A stretch of DNA of 64,000 nucleotides, taken from contig BGZK01000071.1 of the NCBI GenBank assembly GCA_005406025.1, positions 62,001-126,000 on the forward strand. The letters are read 5' to 3'. The notes below the pieces were generated by a model. That model was not told where the DNA came from. It searched no databases and saw only the letters and a list, made by a program, of their open reading frames with translations. Origin of the DNA: Eumeta japonica. Its lineage: Eukaryota > Arthropoda > Insecta > Lepidoptera > Psychidae. The first letter of the stretch is position 1. Every line of letters begins with the position of its first letter. This document shows positions 27,101 through 33,764 of the stretch, one piece after another. The position numbers were made by a program, and so were the translations under genes.

Positions 27101-28874
27101 CCGTGATGTGCTCGTACCACTACACGCGTCAACTTCACCCACGCGCGCCCGCCGATCGATCAAGGCTTCAGCCCTAATAAATGTACTCGCCGCGGCGTCG
27201 CGATACATTTGCTGTTCTTAGAAAAATCTCTTCGTGTCGAATAGTCGATACTGGTTGGATCTGAACGTGTAGTATCGAATAGAGGTTTCGCAGTGTATAG
27301 AAACTTTTTGTATAAGATTACATGTCGCGTGTATGAGAAACAGAATTAGAACGTTCAAACGAGTTTCATGTTGCTTAATTACTTTGAAAACAGAGAATTG
27401 TGCGTTAAATTAAAAAATATTAGCATAGTTTAAATATTTCACTGAATATTTGAACCGTGAAACTGCTCGACGAAAAGGAAGGTAATGTGTTTATCAGCCT
27501 ATATATGTTTACCTGCATTGTTTTTAAATTTTAGGAACACTAAGTTTTCAAAATTACATGTTTTTTATGTCGCAATTTTCCCAGAATTTTCCGAAAAGAC
27601 AAAGAAGATATTGTCGTAGGGCGACGTTCATCGAATTCATGTCAAAAATATATTTGCGAAAGTTTTTTTAATAAATTATCAAAATGACTTATCTCCTAAT
27701 TAAAAATTTAAAGCGATGTATGTGTGCGATGTATGTGTATACATATAATAAGTATGTGATGAGTGATAATTGATTATGTAAGTTTTTATTCACAGATATT
27801 GAAAAAATACTAATATTATTATAAAAATTATGTGTTTATGTGACAAATTGTTACCATATTTTTATGCTGGAATAAAAATATGCAAAATATTTATTAAAAT
27901 GTAAATCTATAGAATATAATGAAAATATACTCTTTTCTCTATTGGAAAATACGTACTGATCAACTGATTATTATTGTGACAGAATGAGACAGTTTAAGCA
28001 AGAAATAATATTCCATTAAACTTCTATGAAAAACTTTGAATCACAATTACCATTTCAAAAAAAAAGAATCTTCATGTATAAATTCTCCGTGTTGCCAGTC
28101 TCAGTAGCAAGTATTCTAACTTATTTCCACAGGCTTACGTCACTTAGAATAGACCCTGGCGGGAACGCTCCCGGTTCGGTCGGAACGCAGCCGCAGTTGG
28201 ATTCTAAATAAATTACAATGCCACTTAGTTTGAGTGCGGTTTATGAACTAACCCCGGAATTAGTGCCGTTTTAAATTACGTCGCCGCGGGCCGCCCCGCA
28301 CGCCGGCGCGTGGGTAGACGTCGCGCGTACGTACCGGCTGCCTTCGGGCGTTGTCGGACAATTAATGGAGCTATTGTGAATACGCCTAATTGGCGCTGTT
28401 AGGTGAAAGCATTAATATGCATTAAAGCTTAATTTCGGCGACGTGGCTGTGTTCAAAAAGCAACCGGCATGATTGTTATGTCGTAATAACGCAACGCAGC
28501 TACTGACGATGCGTTGCTACGCTTTTCCGAGGGTTTCCTTTGCTTCATAATGCGAAGCAAAGAGAACTCTCAAAAATCGTTGAAAGTGGAACACGAAGCT
28601 GTTTTTACATAAAAAAAGAACGCATTATTTACACATGTCAAGCGGAGTATGACGTGTTAGCGTCAGATGCATTATACGATGACAGATAAGCATGCCTGTC
28701 AGGATCATAAACGGAATTTGTCTTCGTGCGTCTGTGTACCTTTCGCTTTTGACGGCGCATACCTTTGTCCTGAGCGGTGAGCAGCGAGGACGAGAGGGTC
28801 TGGCGCAGTTTGCCGAATGTGCCGGCCGACTCCACCTGCCCCACCGCGCCGCCCGACTCCTCCGTCGCCACCAT
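1..28874 (-). CDS. Rim: Rim, presynaptic active-zone scaffold (partial, 12 exons)
   Basis: Rab3-interacting molecule tethers synaptic vesicles and calcium channels at the presynaptic active zone. Twelve exons are seen on the minus strand: 28763-28874, 14734-14842, 13124-13277, 12709-12942, 11791-11993, 10397-10570, 9708-9922, 7285-7409, 6913-7075, 2788-2975, 425-599 and 1-119. Each is bounded by AG and GT, and reading phase is continuous at every junction except 6913/2975, where the acceptor choice is uncertain or an exon is missed. Together they give about 657 residues in the order zinc finger, PDZ, C2A, which is the Rim layout. The N-terminal Rab-binding helix and the C-terminal C2B domain are not in view. 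The family assignment rests on recognised motifs: four CxxC pairs, SRGFGMRVVGG in the PDZ, and the PDZ second-half motif SFEEV. Piccolo/Fife-type proteins are the nearest alternative but fit the exon sequences less well. Confidence 0.87.
120..424 (-). other. Rim intron k-l
   Basis: Short AT-rich intron between two C2A exons. A run of nine T at about 191-199 and nothing else recognisable. Confidence 0.8.
425..599 (-). CDS. Rim: Rim exon k: middle of C2A domain
   Basis: A 175-nt exon (acceptor tgcttccag, donor ACC|GTGAGC) encoding ESCPPVETD, SCSPVWNATLGFGGL, GRALELTLWDACPG and IDPVLIGECT. PVWNATLGF corresponds to the P-x-WN-x-x-F signature of C2 strand 4, LELTLWD to strand 6 and LIGE to the turn before strand 7. 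Phases agree with exons j and l. The stretch between the two conserved blocks is more diverged than in the Rim C2A domains I know, with ETDPASASC replacing the usual basic KRRTKT-like segment. Confidence 0.9.
1180..2150 (+). repeat. Interspersed ~1-kb repeat, copy 1 (also at 48.66 kb and 31.65 kb)
   Basis: Starts with TTCCAGCTATGAAAATTGAA and CCAGATCTTGATGTTTTAGG, both closely matched at 48,686-48,800. Further in, phrases such as GAGATATCATTAACGAAAAA and GGAACTGCATCAAAATCGGT recur. The repeat is internally semi-periodic (about 120-150 bp). No protein coding is visible. A known lepidopteran repeat is likely, but I cannot name it. Confidence 0.65.
2487..2525 (+). repeat. SINE tail fragment
   Basis: The phrase CGCGGAGGGCTTGAGG is the reverse complement of CCTCAAGCCCTCCGCG in the SINE at 44.1 kb. 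It is followed by GGTTCGAACCTC, a palindrome resembling a pol III B box. A short fragment of the same family. Confidence 0.5.
2788..2975 (-). CDS. Rim: Rim exon j: start of C2A domain
   Basis: The exon encodes MQVWFESELRKLVVMLLAAD, DLPPRDHTLG and FARIRLLPSL, that is, the first strands of a C2 domain with the LPP motif after strand 2. The 3' boundary is firm: ATCACT|GTAAGTATT is a consensus donor, and phase 2 matches exon k. The 5' boundary is less sure. The acceptor gactcag at 2,976 (phase 0) is the best-looking; aacaag seven bases on would fit phase 1 of exon i; gcgcag directly before the MQVWF codons is a third choice. The Rim C2A usually does not bind calcium. Confidence 0.85.
4266..5050. 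promoter_or_regulatory. GC/CpG-rich block inside Rim, candidate internal promoter
   Basis: About 0.8 kb of CpG-rich DNA in an AT-rich intron, densest at 4,500-4,700. Donor-like sites occur on the plus strand after 4,510 (ACG|GTGAGC) and 4,912 (GGCG|GTGAGC). No conserved protein frame is recognised on either strand. It could be a 5' untranslated exon with promoter for a short Rim isoform (minus) or for an antisense transcript (plus). The call is inference from composition only. Confidence 0.35.
5257..5730 (+). CDS. Unrecognised 157-codon open frame in a Rim intron
   Basis: The longest uninterrupted plus-strand frame in the left part. It begins MEVVSSSKHYR and includes the W/R-rich stretch LGEWHELWRMVERRARR. 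Part of it (5,310-5,560) is GC-rich compared with its surroundings. I recognise no family, signal peptide or membrane segment. It may be chance, part of the neighbouring promoter-like region, or an exon read on the wrong strand. The minus strand of the same part contains the serine/proline stretch ELTKGSSPSPSPGARS but no Rim motif. Confidence 0.15.
   Translation: MEVVSSSKHYRISQKSIGNSGRDLAPGDGDGELPFVSSKWSQGPSCYRYILYLQWGLRVNYMGLWFRRHRLRHMRIPLGEWHELWRMVERRARRYAVTTHIVILKPMYECYTGVFGNFRRVGDDGDLSVSGSVNQNKYRSSIKNKLFHGRSYSTISE
6913..7075 (-). CDS. Rim: Rim exon i: PDZ domain, second half
   Basis: The exon (163 nt, acceptor attgcag... read as tgcag|ATATCAG) encodes ISEWGGVPLIERSFEEV, CAVLERGGDIVEVLVES and a Ser/Ala/Pro-rich tail ending HQLLY. 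WGGVPL and SFEEV are the PDZ strand D and helix B. After the PDZ fold ends, the tail leads toward C2A. The donor assigned here (TACG|GTACTA, phase 1) does not match phase 0 of the preferred acceptor of exon j. Either a small linker exon between 2,976 and 6,912 was missed or one of these two boundaries is off. Confidence 0.88.
7076..7284 (-). other. Rim intron h-i, splits the PDZ domain
   Basis: A 209-nt intron that cuts the PDZ domain between GDK and ISEW. AT-rich, no other content. Confidence 0.85.
7285..7409 (-). CDS. Rim: Rim exon h: PDZ domain, first half
   Basis: This 125-nt exon (acceptor gttctgcag) encodes RGFGMRVVGGKPDASGRR, EAVVVWTVPGGPADLAGIQ and QGDK. GFGM is the carboxylate-binding loop of the PDZ fold; GGPADLAG and QGDK are the usual PDZ helix A and turn. 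In Rim the PDZ binds the C-termini of ELKS/Bruchpilot-type proteins and voltage-gated calcium channels. The donor is AAA|GTACAC, unusual, but joining at this point recreates GDKISEW, a perfect PDZ continuation, so the position is supported by protein sense. Confidence 0.92.
7410..9707 (-). other. Rim intron g-h
   Basis: A 2.3-kb intron. It carries a foldback-family copy (8,740-9,194). It may also carry a short LINE tail (about 8,270-8,315: GGTCTATCTCAGCAGTGGGA resembles the common LINE 3' phrase CCAGCAGTGGGA). Otherwise AT-rich with no coding signal. Confidence 0.65.
8740..9194 (+). mobile_element. Foldback/MITE-like element, copy 1
   Basis: Begins GGTTGCCTGTAAAGTCGG followed by TTTTACGTGACAACG, and ends AGACGTTGTCACGTCA. 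The same end sequences bound copies at 10,691-11,085 and 22,223-22,757. Inside lies a 28-bp unit duplicated in tandem (8,861-8,919) and a GC-rich stretch (9,040-9,170). No coding capacity, so non-autonomous. Confidence 0.65.
9708..9922 (-). CDS. Rim: Rim exon g: conserved pre-PDZ segment
   Basis: A 215-nt exon (acceptor attctcag, donor CGAT|GTAAAC) encoding PDIAALQQRTGALN, an alanine/leucine-rich helix-like stretch, then IKIVIHDVDD and RVTLRRDPNDKGHR. The last part is the conserved segment directly before the Rim PDZ domain. Joining to exon h yields GHRSRGFGMRVVGGK, matching the family pattern, where this segment runs straight into the PDZ carboxylate-binding loop. Phase 2 in and phase 1 out are consistent. 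Confidence is high because both the motif and the junction agree. Confidence 0.9.
9923..10396 (-). other. Rim intron f-g
   Basis: A 474-nt AT-rich intron with several A runs. Nothing else recognised. Confidence 0.8.
10397..10570 (-). CDS. Rim: Rim exon f: Gly/Ala-rich linker
   Basis: This exon is 174 nt, with acceptor gttctcag and probable donor TTT|GTACCT, and encodes about 57 residues. It begins ASAVDVLAGSGGG, contains SRRSSYRAPTDDAEGG and ends LSVDEDRPYVAAAVNCL. Phase 2 at both ends fits exons e and g. The donor begins GTAC instead of GTAA or GTGA. Nearby alternatives (after GCA, or after AACT) would break the phase with exon g, so GTACCT was chosen. No known domain. Confidence 0.75.
10571..11790 (-). 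other. Rim intron e-f
   Basis: A 1.2-kb intron, one third of it a foldback element (10,691-11,085). The remainder is AT-rich with no recognised content. Confidence 0.75.
10691..11085 (-). mobile_element. Foldback/MITE-like element, copy 2
   Basis: Bears a perfect 15-bp inverted repeat: TGACGTGACAACGTC at 10,691-10,705 and its complement at 11,037-11,051. After the right arm comes CCGTAAACCGACTTTACAGA, the complement of the GTAAAGTCGG end of copy 1. The inner part (CTGCATGCACGAAAAAG) is also found in copy 3. No coding capacity. Confidence 0.7.
11791..11993 (-). CDS. Rim: Rim exon e: basic Ser/Pro-rich linker
   Basis: A 203-nt exon. Its acceptor is preceded by a textbook branch-point sequence (ttactaac, about 28 nt upstream). 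The donor is CAGGCG|GTAGGC. It encodes about 67 residues: LKGGGSKTPAEGESRRPSTA, then SPTRRRSVRAPPPRQRS, then a glycine/proline-rich end at PPPMPRR. Phase 0 in and phase 2 out agree with exons d and f. No folded domain is evident; it is a linker between zinc finger and PDZ, with several arginine-flanked serines that could be phosphorylated. Confidence 0.82.
11994..12708 (-). other. Rim intron d-e
   Basis: A 715-nt AT-rich intron. The only notable feature is the strong branch-point-like ttactaac near its 3' end (about 12,017-12,024 on the plus strand, reverse complement). Confidence 0.75.
12709..12942 (-). CDS. Rim: Rim exon d: last zinc-finger pair and Ser/Arg linker
   Basis: A 234-nt exon in phase 0 at both ends. 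It opens with SSWRCSVCRRK, the final CxxC pair of the zinc finger. It then runs into a linker with DSTDSLLEVPVLDALQRRHS, a glycine run and a SPELRRHSDVSP stretch, ending LKELEK. The donor is AAG|GTCTGT, weaker than consensus. The RRHSD and RRHSE motifs resemble basophilic kinase or 14-3-3 sites, but that is inference. The exon is very GC-rich, so long open frames occur on the opposite strand too; those are shadows. Confidence 0.9.
12943..13123 (-). other. Rim intron c-d, splits the zinc finger
   Basis: A 181-nt intron placed before the last CxxC pair of the zinc finger. Confidence 0.85.
13124..13277 (-). CDS. Rim: Rim exon c: first part of the FYVE-type zinc finger
   Basis: This exon (154 nt; acceptor tttcacag, donor GCG|GTAATA) encodes three of the four CxxC pairs: CRVC, CNGC and CEDC, within the context VFHTCNGCQHRVCEDC. 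The family uses this domain, together with flanking helices, for Rab3/Rab27 and Munc13 binding at the active zone. The exon ends with SKPTSDEEA in phase 0 and continues into SSWRCSVCRRK of the next exon, which supplies the last pair. Only 181 nt separate it from exon d. The Cys spacing and the Trp before the last pair are typical of the Rim zinc finger. Confidence 0.92.
13435..13525 (+). repeat. Short interspersed repeat (CCCATGGACACTCGCAA type), copy 1
   Basis: Contains GGTGATCACTGCAGCCCATGGACACTCGCAA and TTGCCGGCCTTTTAAGAA, a phrase set I associate with a very common lepidopteran repeat. A second, more decayed copy is at 36,335-36,440. Confidence 0.6.
13858..14225 (+). repeat. Interspersed repeat (AGGTTCCGTAC...CCGTCCGTCTGT type)
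   Basis: Begins AGGTTCCGTACTCACATGG, has TGTCCGTCCGTCTGTATGTC then TTGAAATTTTCACAGA, and ends near ACAGAACCCTTTACGTGCGA followed by GTTCAACTCACACTTAGCC. This matches the outline of a widespread lepidopteran repeat as I remember it. A fragment of the same kind may lie at 52,815-52,860. Confidence 0.6.
14734..14842 (-). CDS. Rim: Rim exon b: proline/alanine-rich linker
   Basis: A 109-nt exon with acceptor ttttacag and a consensus donor CG|GTAAGT. The reading frame gives about 36 residues: a VTKLSPRTGPAEVAAEP opening followed by repeated PPPAQPP motifs and KTER. Phase 1 in and phase 2 out match the neighbours exactly. GC content is far above the surrounding intron. Proline-rich linkers of this kind are low-complexity and usually poorly conserved, so identification rests on phase and position between two firm Rim exons. 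Confidence 0.8.
16400..17417 (-). pseudogene. Decayed gene of an arthropod transposon-like family
   Basis: An open 150-codon frame (16,965-17,417) starts MEKTRSASKCPIFGECC and ends with a Cys/Lys-rich block, ISACKCKDFNCCTCPREKK. Near 17,000 a one-base shift moves to another frame reading DQRTNRKMRIGRVDVTITKK, followed by stops. Further down (about 16,500-16,610) a third segment reads LPCHTQAVERAVNITTEAA, with ARLESRAKMPKFDTK-like sequence after it. I recall this combination (CPREKKVP, DQRTxRKM, PCHTQAVER) as recurring in uncharacterised multicopy arthropod proteins, probably of transposable origin, but I cannot name the superfamily. Frameshift and stops mark it as dead. It sits in a Rim intron on the same strand. 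Confidence 0.65.
17820..21160 (-). mobile_element. Degenerate Jockey-like LINE (non-LTR retrotransposon)
   Basis: Read on the minus strand, from 21,160 down: a 5' part (MSCIQNCALAGEP), remnants of an AP-type endonuclease (LLSETKLRP-like and RDV-like phrases, 20,470-20,720), then reverse transcriptase (18,700-19,613) with KAPGPDGI, FLDIEKAFDQV and VPQGSCLSPCLY. The catalytic YADD box is mutated to YAND (about 18,729-18,740). A post-RT region follows (SYLGVQTD, LTYAAPAW; 18,315-18,578). Several frameshifts and stops make it inactive. The segment 17,820-18,040 and the first 200 nt of the 5' end are both shared with the element at 54.1 kb. Same strand as Rim. Confidence 0.8.
18706..19613 (-). pseudogene. 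LINE reverse transcriptase, broken by frameshifts
   Basis: The best preserved coding part of the LINE. Two overlapping frames (18,942-19,613 and 18,706-19,266) together cover RT blocks 1-6. Visible motifs: KAPGPDGIPTIAI (19,336-19,375), GFFLDIEKAFDQV (about 18,975-19,015), FRAGVPQGSCLSPCLY (about 18,790-18,840) and LYANDSAYLV in place of a YADD box. The frame switch and the Asp-to-Asn change in the active site both disable it. The spacing and the post-RT sequence resemble the Jockey clade. Confidence 0.8.
22223..22757 (-). mobile_element. Foldback/MITE-like element, copy 3
   Basis: Right end GTAAACCGACTTTACAGACAACC is the complement of the left end of copy 1. The left part GCTGCACGCACGAAAAAG matches copy 2. 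The centre is GC-rich with GAGAGACAG-type sequence. About 535 bp, no coding capacity. Confidence 0.65.
22920..23990. other. Intron DNA with two short GC-richer patches
   Basis: Patches at 22,960-23,050 and 23,850-23,960 have mixed composition (CCGGCCCCGTCGAATGCG; GCCGCCGGAGACCGGAGA), unlike the surrounding AT-rich DNA. Short open frames cover both, but I recognise no protein. They could be conserved non-coding elements. Confidence 0.25.
24660..24694. repeat. CA-rich microsatellite
   Basis: A run of ACACACACACAC with interruptions. Confidence 0.8.
24727..24925 (+). repeat. Minisatellite-core repeat family, copy 1
   Basis: Starts near CACGGCCCGCCCGCGTAGAT and goes into CCTGTTCTTGATTATGG and GTTCTCGATTCTGCTCCCCG phrases typical of the family described at 34,082. 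Confidence 0.55.
25108..25163. repeat. AT palindrome with 20-bp arms
   Basis: ATTTCGTTTATATATATATA (25,108-25,127) and its exact complement (25,144-25,163) flank a 16-nt AT-rich spacer. The non-AT part TTCGTTT/AAACGAA makes this more than a simple TA run. Confidence 0.75.
26945..26955 (+). repeat. Run of 11 G
   Basis: Eleven consecutive G inside a normal-composition stretch. Confidence 0.9.
26990..27210. promoter_or_regulatory. GC-rich island in the large Rim intron
   Basis: CpG-rich block (GGGCGCGCGCGGGAGGGCC, CCGCGGCGTCGCGATACA) in AT-rich surroundings. No protein recognised on either strand. Candidate regulatory element or alternative first exon, by composition only. Confidence 0.25.
28130..28450. 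promoter_or_regulatory. Mixed GC/AT island upstream of Rim exon a
   Basis: A CpG-rich part (28,275-28,360) is followed directly by ATTAATGGAGC, CCTAATTGGCG and ATTAATATGCATTAAAGC, that is, several TAAT cores of homeodomain-type sites plus an octamer-like ATGCAT. This layout is typical of conserved developmental enhancers. No coding frame. Inference. Confidence 0.25.
28763..28874 (-). CDS. Rim: Rim exon a: N-terminal linker before the zinc finger
   Basis: This 112-nt exon opens in phase 0 after the acceptor gtgcag and ends in phase 1 at AAAG|GTATGC. It encodes 37 residues starting MVATEES and ending LLTAQDK. It joins in frame to the next exon 13.9 kb away, giving AQDKVTKLSP across the junction. 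The ATG that opens the exon sits directly after a good acceptor, so it is probably an internal Met and not the start. An upstream exon encoding the Rab-binding helix is expected but was not found in this window. The segment is rich in Ser, Gly and Leu and has no domain I can name. Confidence 0.8.
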
Positions 28875-28994
28875 CTGCACGAAAAATTTTACGTTTTAGA
28901 AAAGCTTGTATGTGAAGATATATTACGTGTATTTTGCATCTGGTTTTCATCACCCCATTGTTAAGGCATATTTTACCACAACCTTTTCGTTTGA

Positions 28995-29222
28995 GATCGA
29001 TGGGATTGTACCTCAAGCCATACACGGTGGGTACTGCTTATCACAACTGTCGTCTACGCGACGAAATCGTGCGGATCCAATGGCTTAATATGGTCTTTGA
29101 GGCATGAAGTACGTGTATGATTTGACTTTGATTAGAAAAGTCATTGATCGATTTGAGGGATCGAACTCAGTATCTCCTAGTTCGAAAGCAACGCACTTAA
29201 CCATCGAGCATTACGAGTTTTA
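28995..29222 (-). repeat. tRNA-derived SINE, copy 1
   Basis: On the minus strand the head reads GCTCGATGGTTAAGTGCG (A-box-like) and, about 40 nt on, GAGTTCGATCCCTC (B-box-like). The tail, with GGCTTGAGGTACAATCCC, matches the copy at 44,104-44,335. The pair of pol III boxes at tRNA spacing is the main evidence. Confidence 0.65.
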
Positions 29223-30166
29223 AAAAACTAGTAACACATAACAGCATTGGGTTTAAAAACTAAACAGTAATTATTATTAATACAAATAAATACCTCCTTT
29301 GAGTTAATTTGTTAAATAAGGTTACTTAAGTATTCACATACACTAAAAAAAAAATATGGGAGCCCTGATCAAAGAAATATGTACGCGGTCTGTTTACGCG
29401 ATCAATCATGCACGAGTTTGATTTATGCATCGCAGTATTTTAATTTTACTCCCCTAAAATAAAAGCACAATTTCAATTCGAGCTCTTCGAGTTAATGTCA
29501 TACTGCAGAATAAGTTAAGTACTTTAAATCAGACAAGACGTTTATGTAAATTGATAAAGGGACAGAACTCAAACGGTTGGATGCAGGACTTTAGCCGAAA
29601 TTTCATCTTTTTTAGCGACCTTAAGAAAATGAATAATATGCTTAATCCATTTACATAAATAAAGATTTTTTTTTAATAAATTCAATAATAAATTCTAGAA
29701 CATTAGGACAATAGTTTATGGATTTATATGAATAATTCTATTAAAACGGACTGTTATATGACATAATATAACGGACGTAACTAAGCAGTTAATTTTTTTT
29801 CAAAATTACCATGTGTAAATGTTGTTCTGGTGGTGGATGCGTTCATACAATAGGGCGTCAACTTGAAATAAAGGAAAACGGGACTAATGGCTATAACGGC
29901 ATAACTCGTGCGTACAGAGCCGTAAAAGAATGAAGTGCCACTCACTTATGATGATTGCACTCGTCCGATTCACGAACCATATTGGAAAACTACCACATTG
30001 TTTTCGGTGCGAATGTGCTGTATTAATTGATATTATGCTGTACCGTTGAGAACGATAAATCACAAATAATATTTTTTTTTGGGAATACGCTGATAATTTT
30101 TATTTTGGAACGTAAGATCAATTATTTATTTACTGAGTGCAAGCTTATAATTTTATAAATAACTAG

Positions 30167-30500
30167 TTTTAGCTCGCGAATCCATCCGTGTAGAAATGAA
30201 TAGAACTAATTTCTTCATCTTTTATATTGAGCTATCTCTCTTTCGATCATGATTCCGCTTGTTCTCCAATTCTAGATATAAATTTATATCTAACTATCTG
30301 GCCGAATTTCGGTTTCGTTCACATTCCCGACCCCGGTTCTGCTATTGATTTCTTCTCCGGTAGCGTTTTCAATTCTGATCGTGGTCTTATGGCCCCGCTG
30401 TCGGTTCCGAATACGCTACGACTTATAATTACAGTTTCAATTCCGGTCTATAGAAATCCAACTTTAAATGGTTTTCCACTATCCTCACTGCTAGACTGCT
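30167..30500 (+). repeat. Minisatellite-core repeat family, copy 2
   Basis: ACTAGTTTTAGCTCGCGAAT at the start, then GATTCCGCTTGTTCTCCAAT, CGACCCCGGTTCTGCTATTG and TTCAATTCTGATCGTGG units. Same family as 34,082. Confidence 0.6.
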
Positions 30501-31639
30501 AAAACAAATTTCTTTAACTACTACGTCATTGAGCGAGTTCTGTAGCACTGTATATGACACAGAATTTGCCAGTTCCGTTGATCTGTTTCACATTATGATA
30601 AACATAACATAATTATTTTTTGAATTTCACGAGTTTTCTGCTGAAAATGAGAAAAACTCAGACTTCCTACATGTTCCTATTTGGTCGATCATAAAATACG
30701 TACGTCTAGGACAAACCGATCGAAATGGGTGTAGTGGTTTTCGAAATGTTTTATGGATTCGCTCGTTTAGACATAAAACTAATCCAGAATTTACTTATCC
30801 CTGTTGAACAAAATAGAAAAGAAATCAGTTAAAAATCGCAAAACTCAAAAATAGAATAGGGGAAGCGCTATCGATGTGTGCTTTGTGCAATGATAATACA
30901 TAAGTCTAAAAAATCTGATGACAATCAGATGGGATGCTATGTCGTCGTGTGGGCTTGGGTTTGCGAGGCTCTCATTTCCTCTGCCTGCGCCGGCGATCAC
31001 ACTTGTGGGTTAAGCTTTTTGGACAGCTGAGAATCATTGAATTCATCACGATCAAAACACCGATTTCATTGCTTTTTTTTAAGCTTTTAGAGCTCACAAA
31101 TGTAGTTCTAATACGTTCTGAGCCGTCAGTCTTAACAATTTTATATACTTGTATTGAAAATAATGCTTTTTTTAATATCTCAACTAGAATATTTTTGAAC
31201 GATTGTTTTACGGCATCCGACGCAGTTTTTTAAACAAAAAAGGGGACCGAGTACTAAACATCAATCTAATAGACGCTTGTCTGCAACATTCATTAACATG
31301 CAGCAAGCAATCCACTGTTGATCCTCGAATCTGTTCGTCCACTACGAATCCCAATCCAAAGATTCTATTATGGATTTCTATGGACATCTATTATGGATTT
31401 CCGCGAATTAACACCTCACACAATAGAATATCAATCTCATAAGAATTTCATATGTTATTATGAAAAAACATTTTTTTTAGAACCAAGAAATTTTGCAATG
31501 ATCGACGTAGTTTTTAAGGAGAGCAGCCGGTTAGATGTTGGCGTTTATCGGTATAGTAGTTAAAAAAAAATACTGTGACAAAATTTTCTCCAACAATATT
31601 TATTTTTATGCATTCTATGGTAGTGGATGCAACTGTTTG

Positions 31640-31830
31640 GGGAAACTAACTAATTGGATTTTGGTATTTATCGGTAGAGAAGACTAAATGTTTGTAAACT
31701 AAGCAGATTCGTAGGGCTCCTAAACGTCAAGATTTGATGAAAACTCGATTTTGGAAAATCGGACTGAAAACAATAACTTTTCGATTCAAGAAACTTTTTG
31801 AATTTTCATAGCGGGAAGCTGAAAAAGGAA
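31640..31830 (-). repeat. Interspersed ~1-kb repeat, copy 3 (partial)
   Basis: On the minus strand reads CTTCCCGCTATGAAAATTCA and TTTTCATCAAATCTTGACGT, matching the start of the copies at 1,180 and 48,660. Only the first ~190 bp are present. Confidence 0.55.
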
Positions 31831-32575
31831 AGAATTAATCACAAAAAAAGTTAATGGGAAATGGTTTGGTGAATCGAAAACTTGTGTCACGCTAAGCGCT
31901 AACCTTCTCGTTTTGGCTGCGAACGGAATTTTACAAATGAACTTCACAATTATAATTTTGCATGTCAATTAGCATTGGAAAGTCCAGTTCTGTAAACCGA
32001 ATACAATTGATTATAGTATTAATTTGCAAATTTCAGTCTATAGCGCCATGCGATATTATCACATAAACGGTAATTCCTTGAAGTTCTGTATAACTCGGAG
32101 CTTGTTACAAAACCGCCCATTTCAATAGTTATTATTAGACTCAATTCGTGTATTTATTGTCGATTGAAGATTAAAATAATTTAGATAGAAGTTTGAGGAG
32201 CTATCCGAATTCTCGATGCTTTCTATTGTAAAGAGTAATTTCTACAAATTTTGGCATGATTTATTTATTAGTATCATGAATTGAAGTTATTTTTTAAGGT
32301 TACATAAAAAATCTACATCAACTTTTCTATGTTAGATATAAAGTTCCAGATGGGTTTACATCTAAATCTTGATTTAATTTTGGTGCATATCTTTGTAATT
32401 TATAAAAGAAAAACGCAATACCTGTACCACTTTACAGGATGTGATAAGCAAATAATGGTTTTATTGTATTATAAATGATAATAAATAACAAAGTGAGATC
32501 GGTTACAAAGAATTGCAACTCATCAAATATATTTCGCTATCTTTTTCTGGAAAAACGTAACTCCCGTGCATTTCT

Positions 32576-32616
32576 CAATCTTCAAGAACACGTCATCCTC
32601 GTGTTCTTGAAGATTG
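32576..32616. repeat. Perfect 17-bp hairpin
   Basis: CAATCTTCAAGAACACG (32,576-32,592), a 7-nt loop TCATCCT, then the exact complement (32,600-32,616). Confidence 0.9.
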
Positions 32617-33764
32617 ACGTCATAGTCCACAAACACGTTCTCTGTTTAATATGTAATTTAATACGCCCTTATCACGGTCATTTCTATGCTTATTTTTTAT
32701 TAAAAAAAGGCGCATTTGTTCTCATTCATTTGTTCTCAAATAAAGGTATTTTGATAAAAATAACAAAAGAAAGTACTTATTGTTTAAACGATCCCGATAT
32801 CATTTAAAGATATATATGTGACGTCACAGGTTAACAGGACAGTTTTGGATTACGCGAAGAACGGGATGGATTCCATATTCATGTAATTTCGACGTCCCTA
32901 AACATGAATATGTAAAGCTTATTGATTTTAATCAAACAATGATGCCATTATACTAATAAATTCTATGCTGCGAACATATAGCTAAAGCGTGGCTCTTGTC
33001 TGTATTGATGAATTTCTTTACGAATGAAACCATACAGAAATGTGTTTTTAGTTTTTGTGCAGTTTTCTCTTAATCCAAACATTTCTTCAATACATATATT
33101 TTATAAAATCAAAAAGGAAAAAACATTGTAAAAAAGTTAGACAAGCGTTAGAATATCACACACAGTAAACATTTTTAGGGTGCTTTTGTATTATGTCCGA
33201 TACATCCAGTTCGTAACATTTGTGTTTGTTTTGAAACATTCATAATAATTCAAGCACCGAACAATACATTCATTAGGATTAAATAAATCTCTTGAATACG
33301 GTTTTATATAGTAGATGAGTCATTGCTGATATCATTTAACATATGAATTATGGAGTTTATTTGAAAGTGTCAGATTTGTTTATTCCACATAAGCCATTTA
33401 TCAAGAATTAAAAAACCATTATAACACGTTGTTTTAACGCACGTTTCATTTATTACATTTTTTTTAGTACTTCCATTAAAATTCATGAAGAACACAAATG
33501 TAAATTATTTTTGGCAGCAATTTTTAATTTTACGCCAAAATTGTAGTATGTTATTTATAATAATTCTTTGACACTTATTTATATATTTTACCATACAGTT
33601 GGGAAAAATAGAAATAATCCATATTTCAAGGAAAGAAAGTCTAACCCATAACTATGGGTAGGCCTCGTATAAATTGCCTAACATAAGCGCGAATAAAATT
33701 GAAACGAAAAATGAATTGAGTTTTGCTTACATAAAATAAATAAGTCACTTAGGGCTCTCGGGGA

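Larger units (their letters stand above)
14843..28762 (-). other. Rim intron a-b, 13.9 kb, transposon-rich
   Basis: The largest Rim intron in view. It contains a decayed transposon-like gene (16.4-17.4 kb), a LINE (17.8-21.2 kb), a foldback element (22.2-22.8 kb), a minisatellite-type repeat (24.7-24.9 kb), an AT palindrome (25.1 kb) and GC islands at 26.99-27.21 and 28.13-28.35 kb. Stretches 14,843-16,080 and 25,170-26,940 are plain AT-rich DNA in which I see nothing. Confidence 0.7.
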
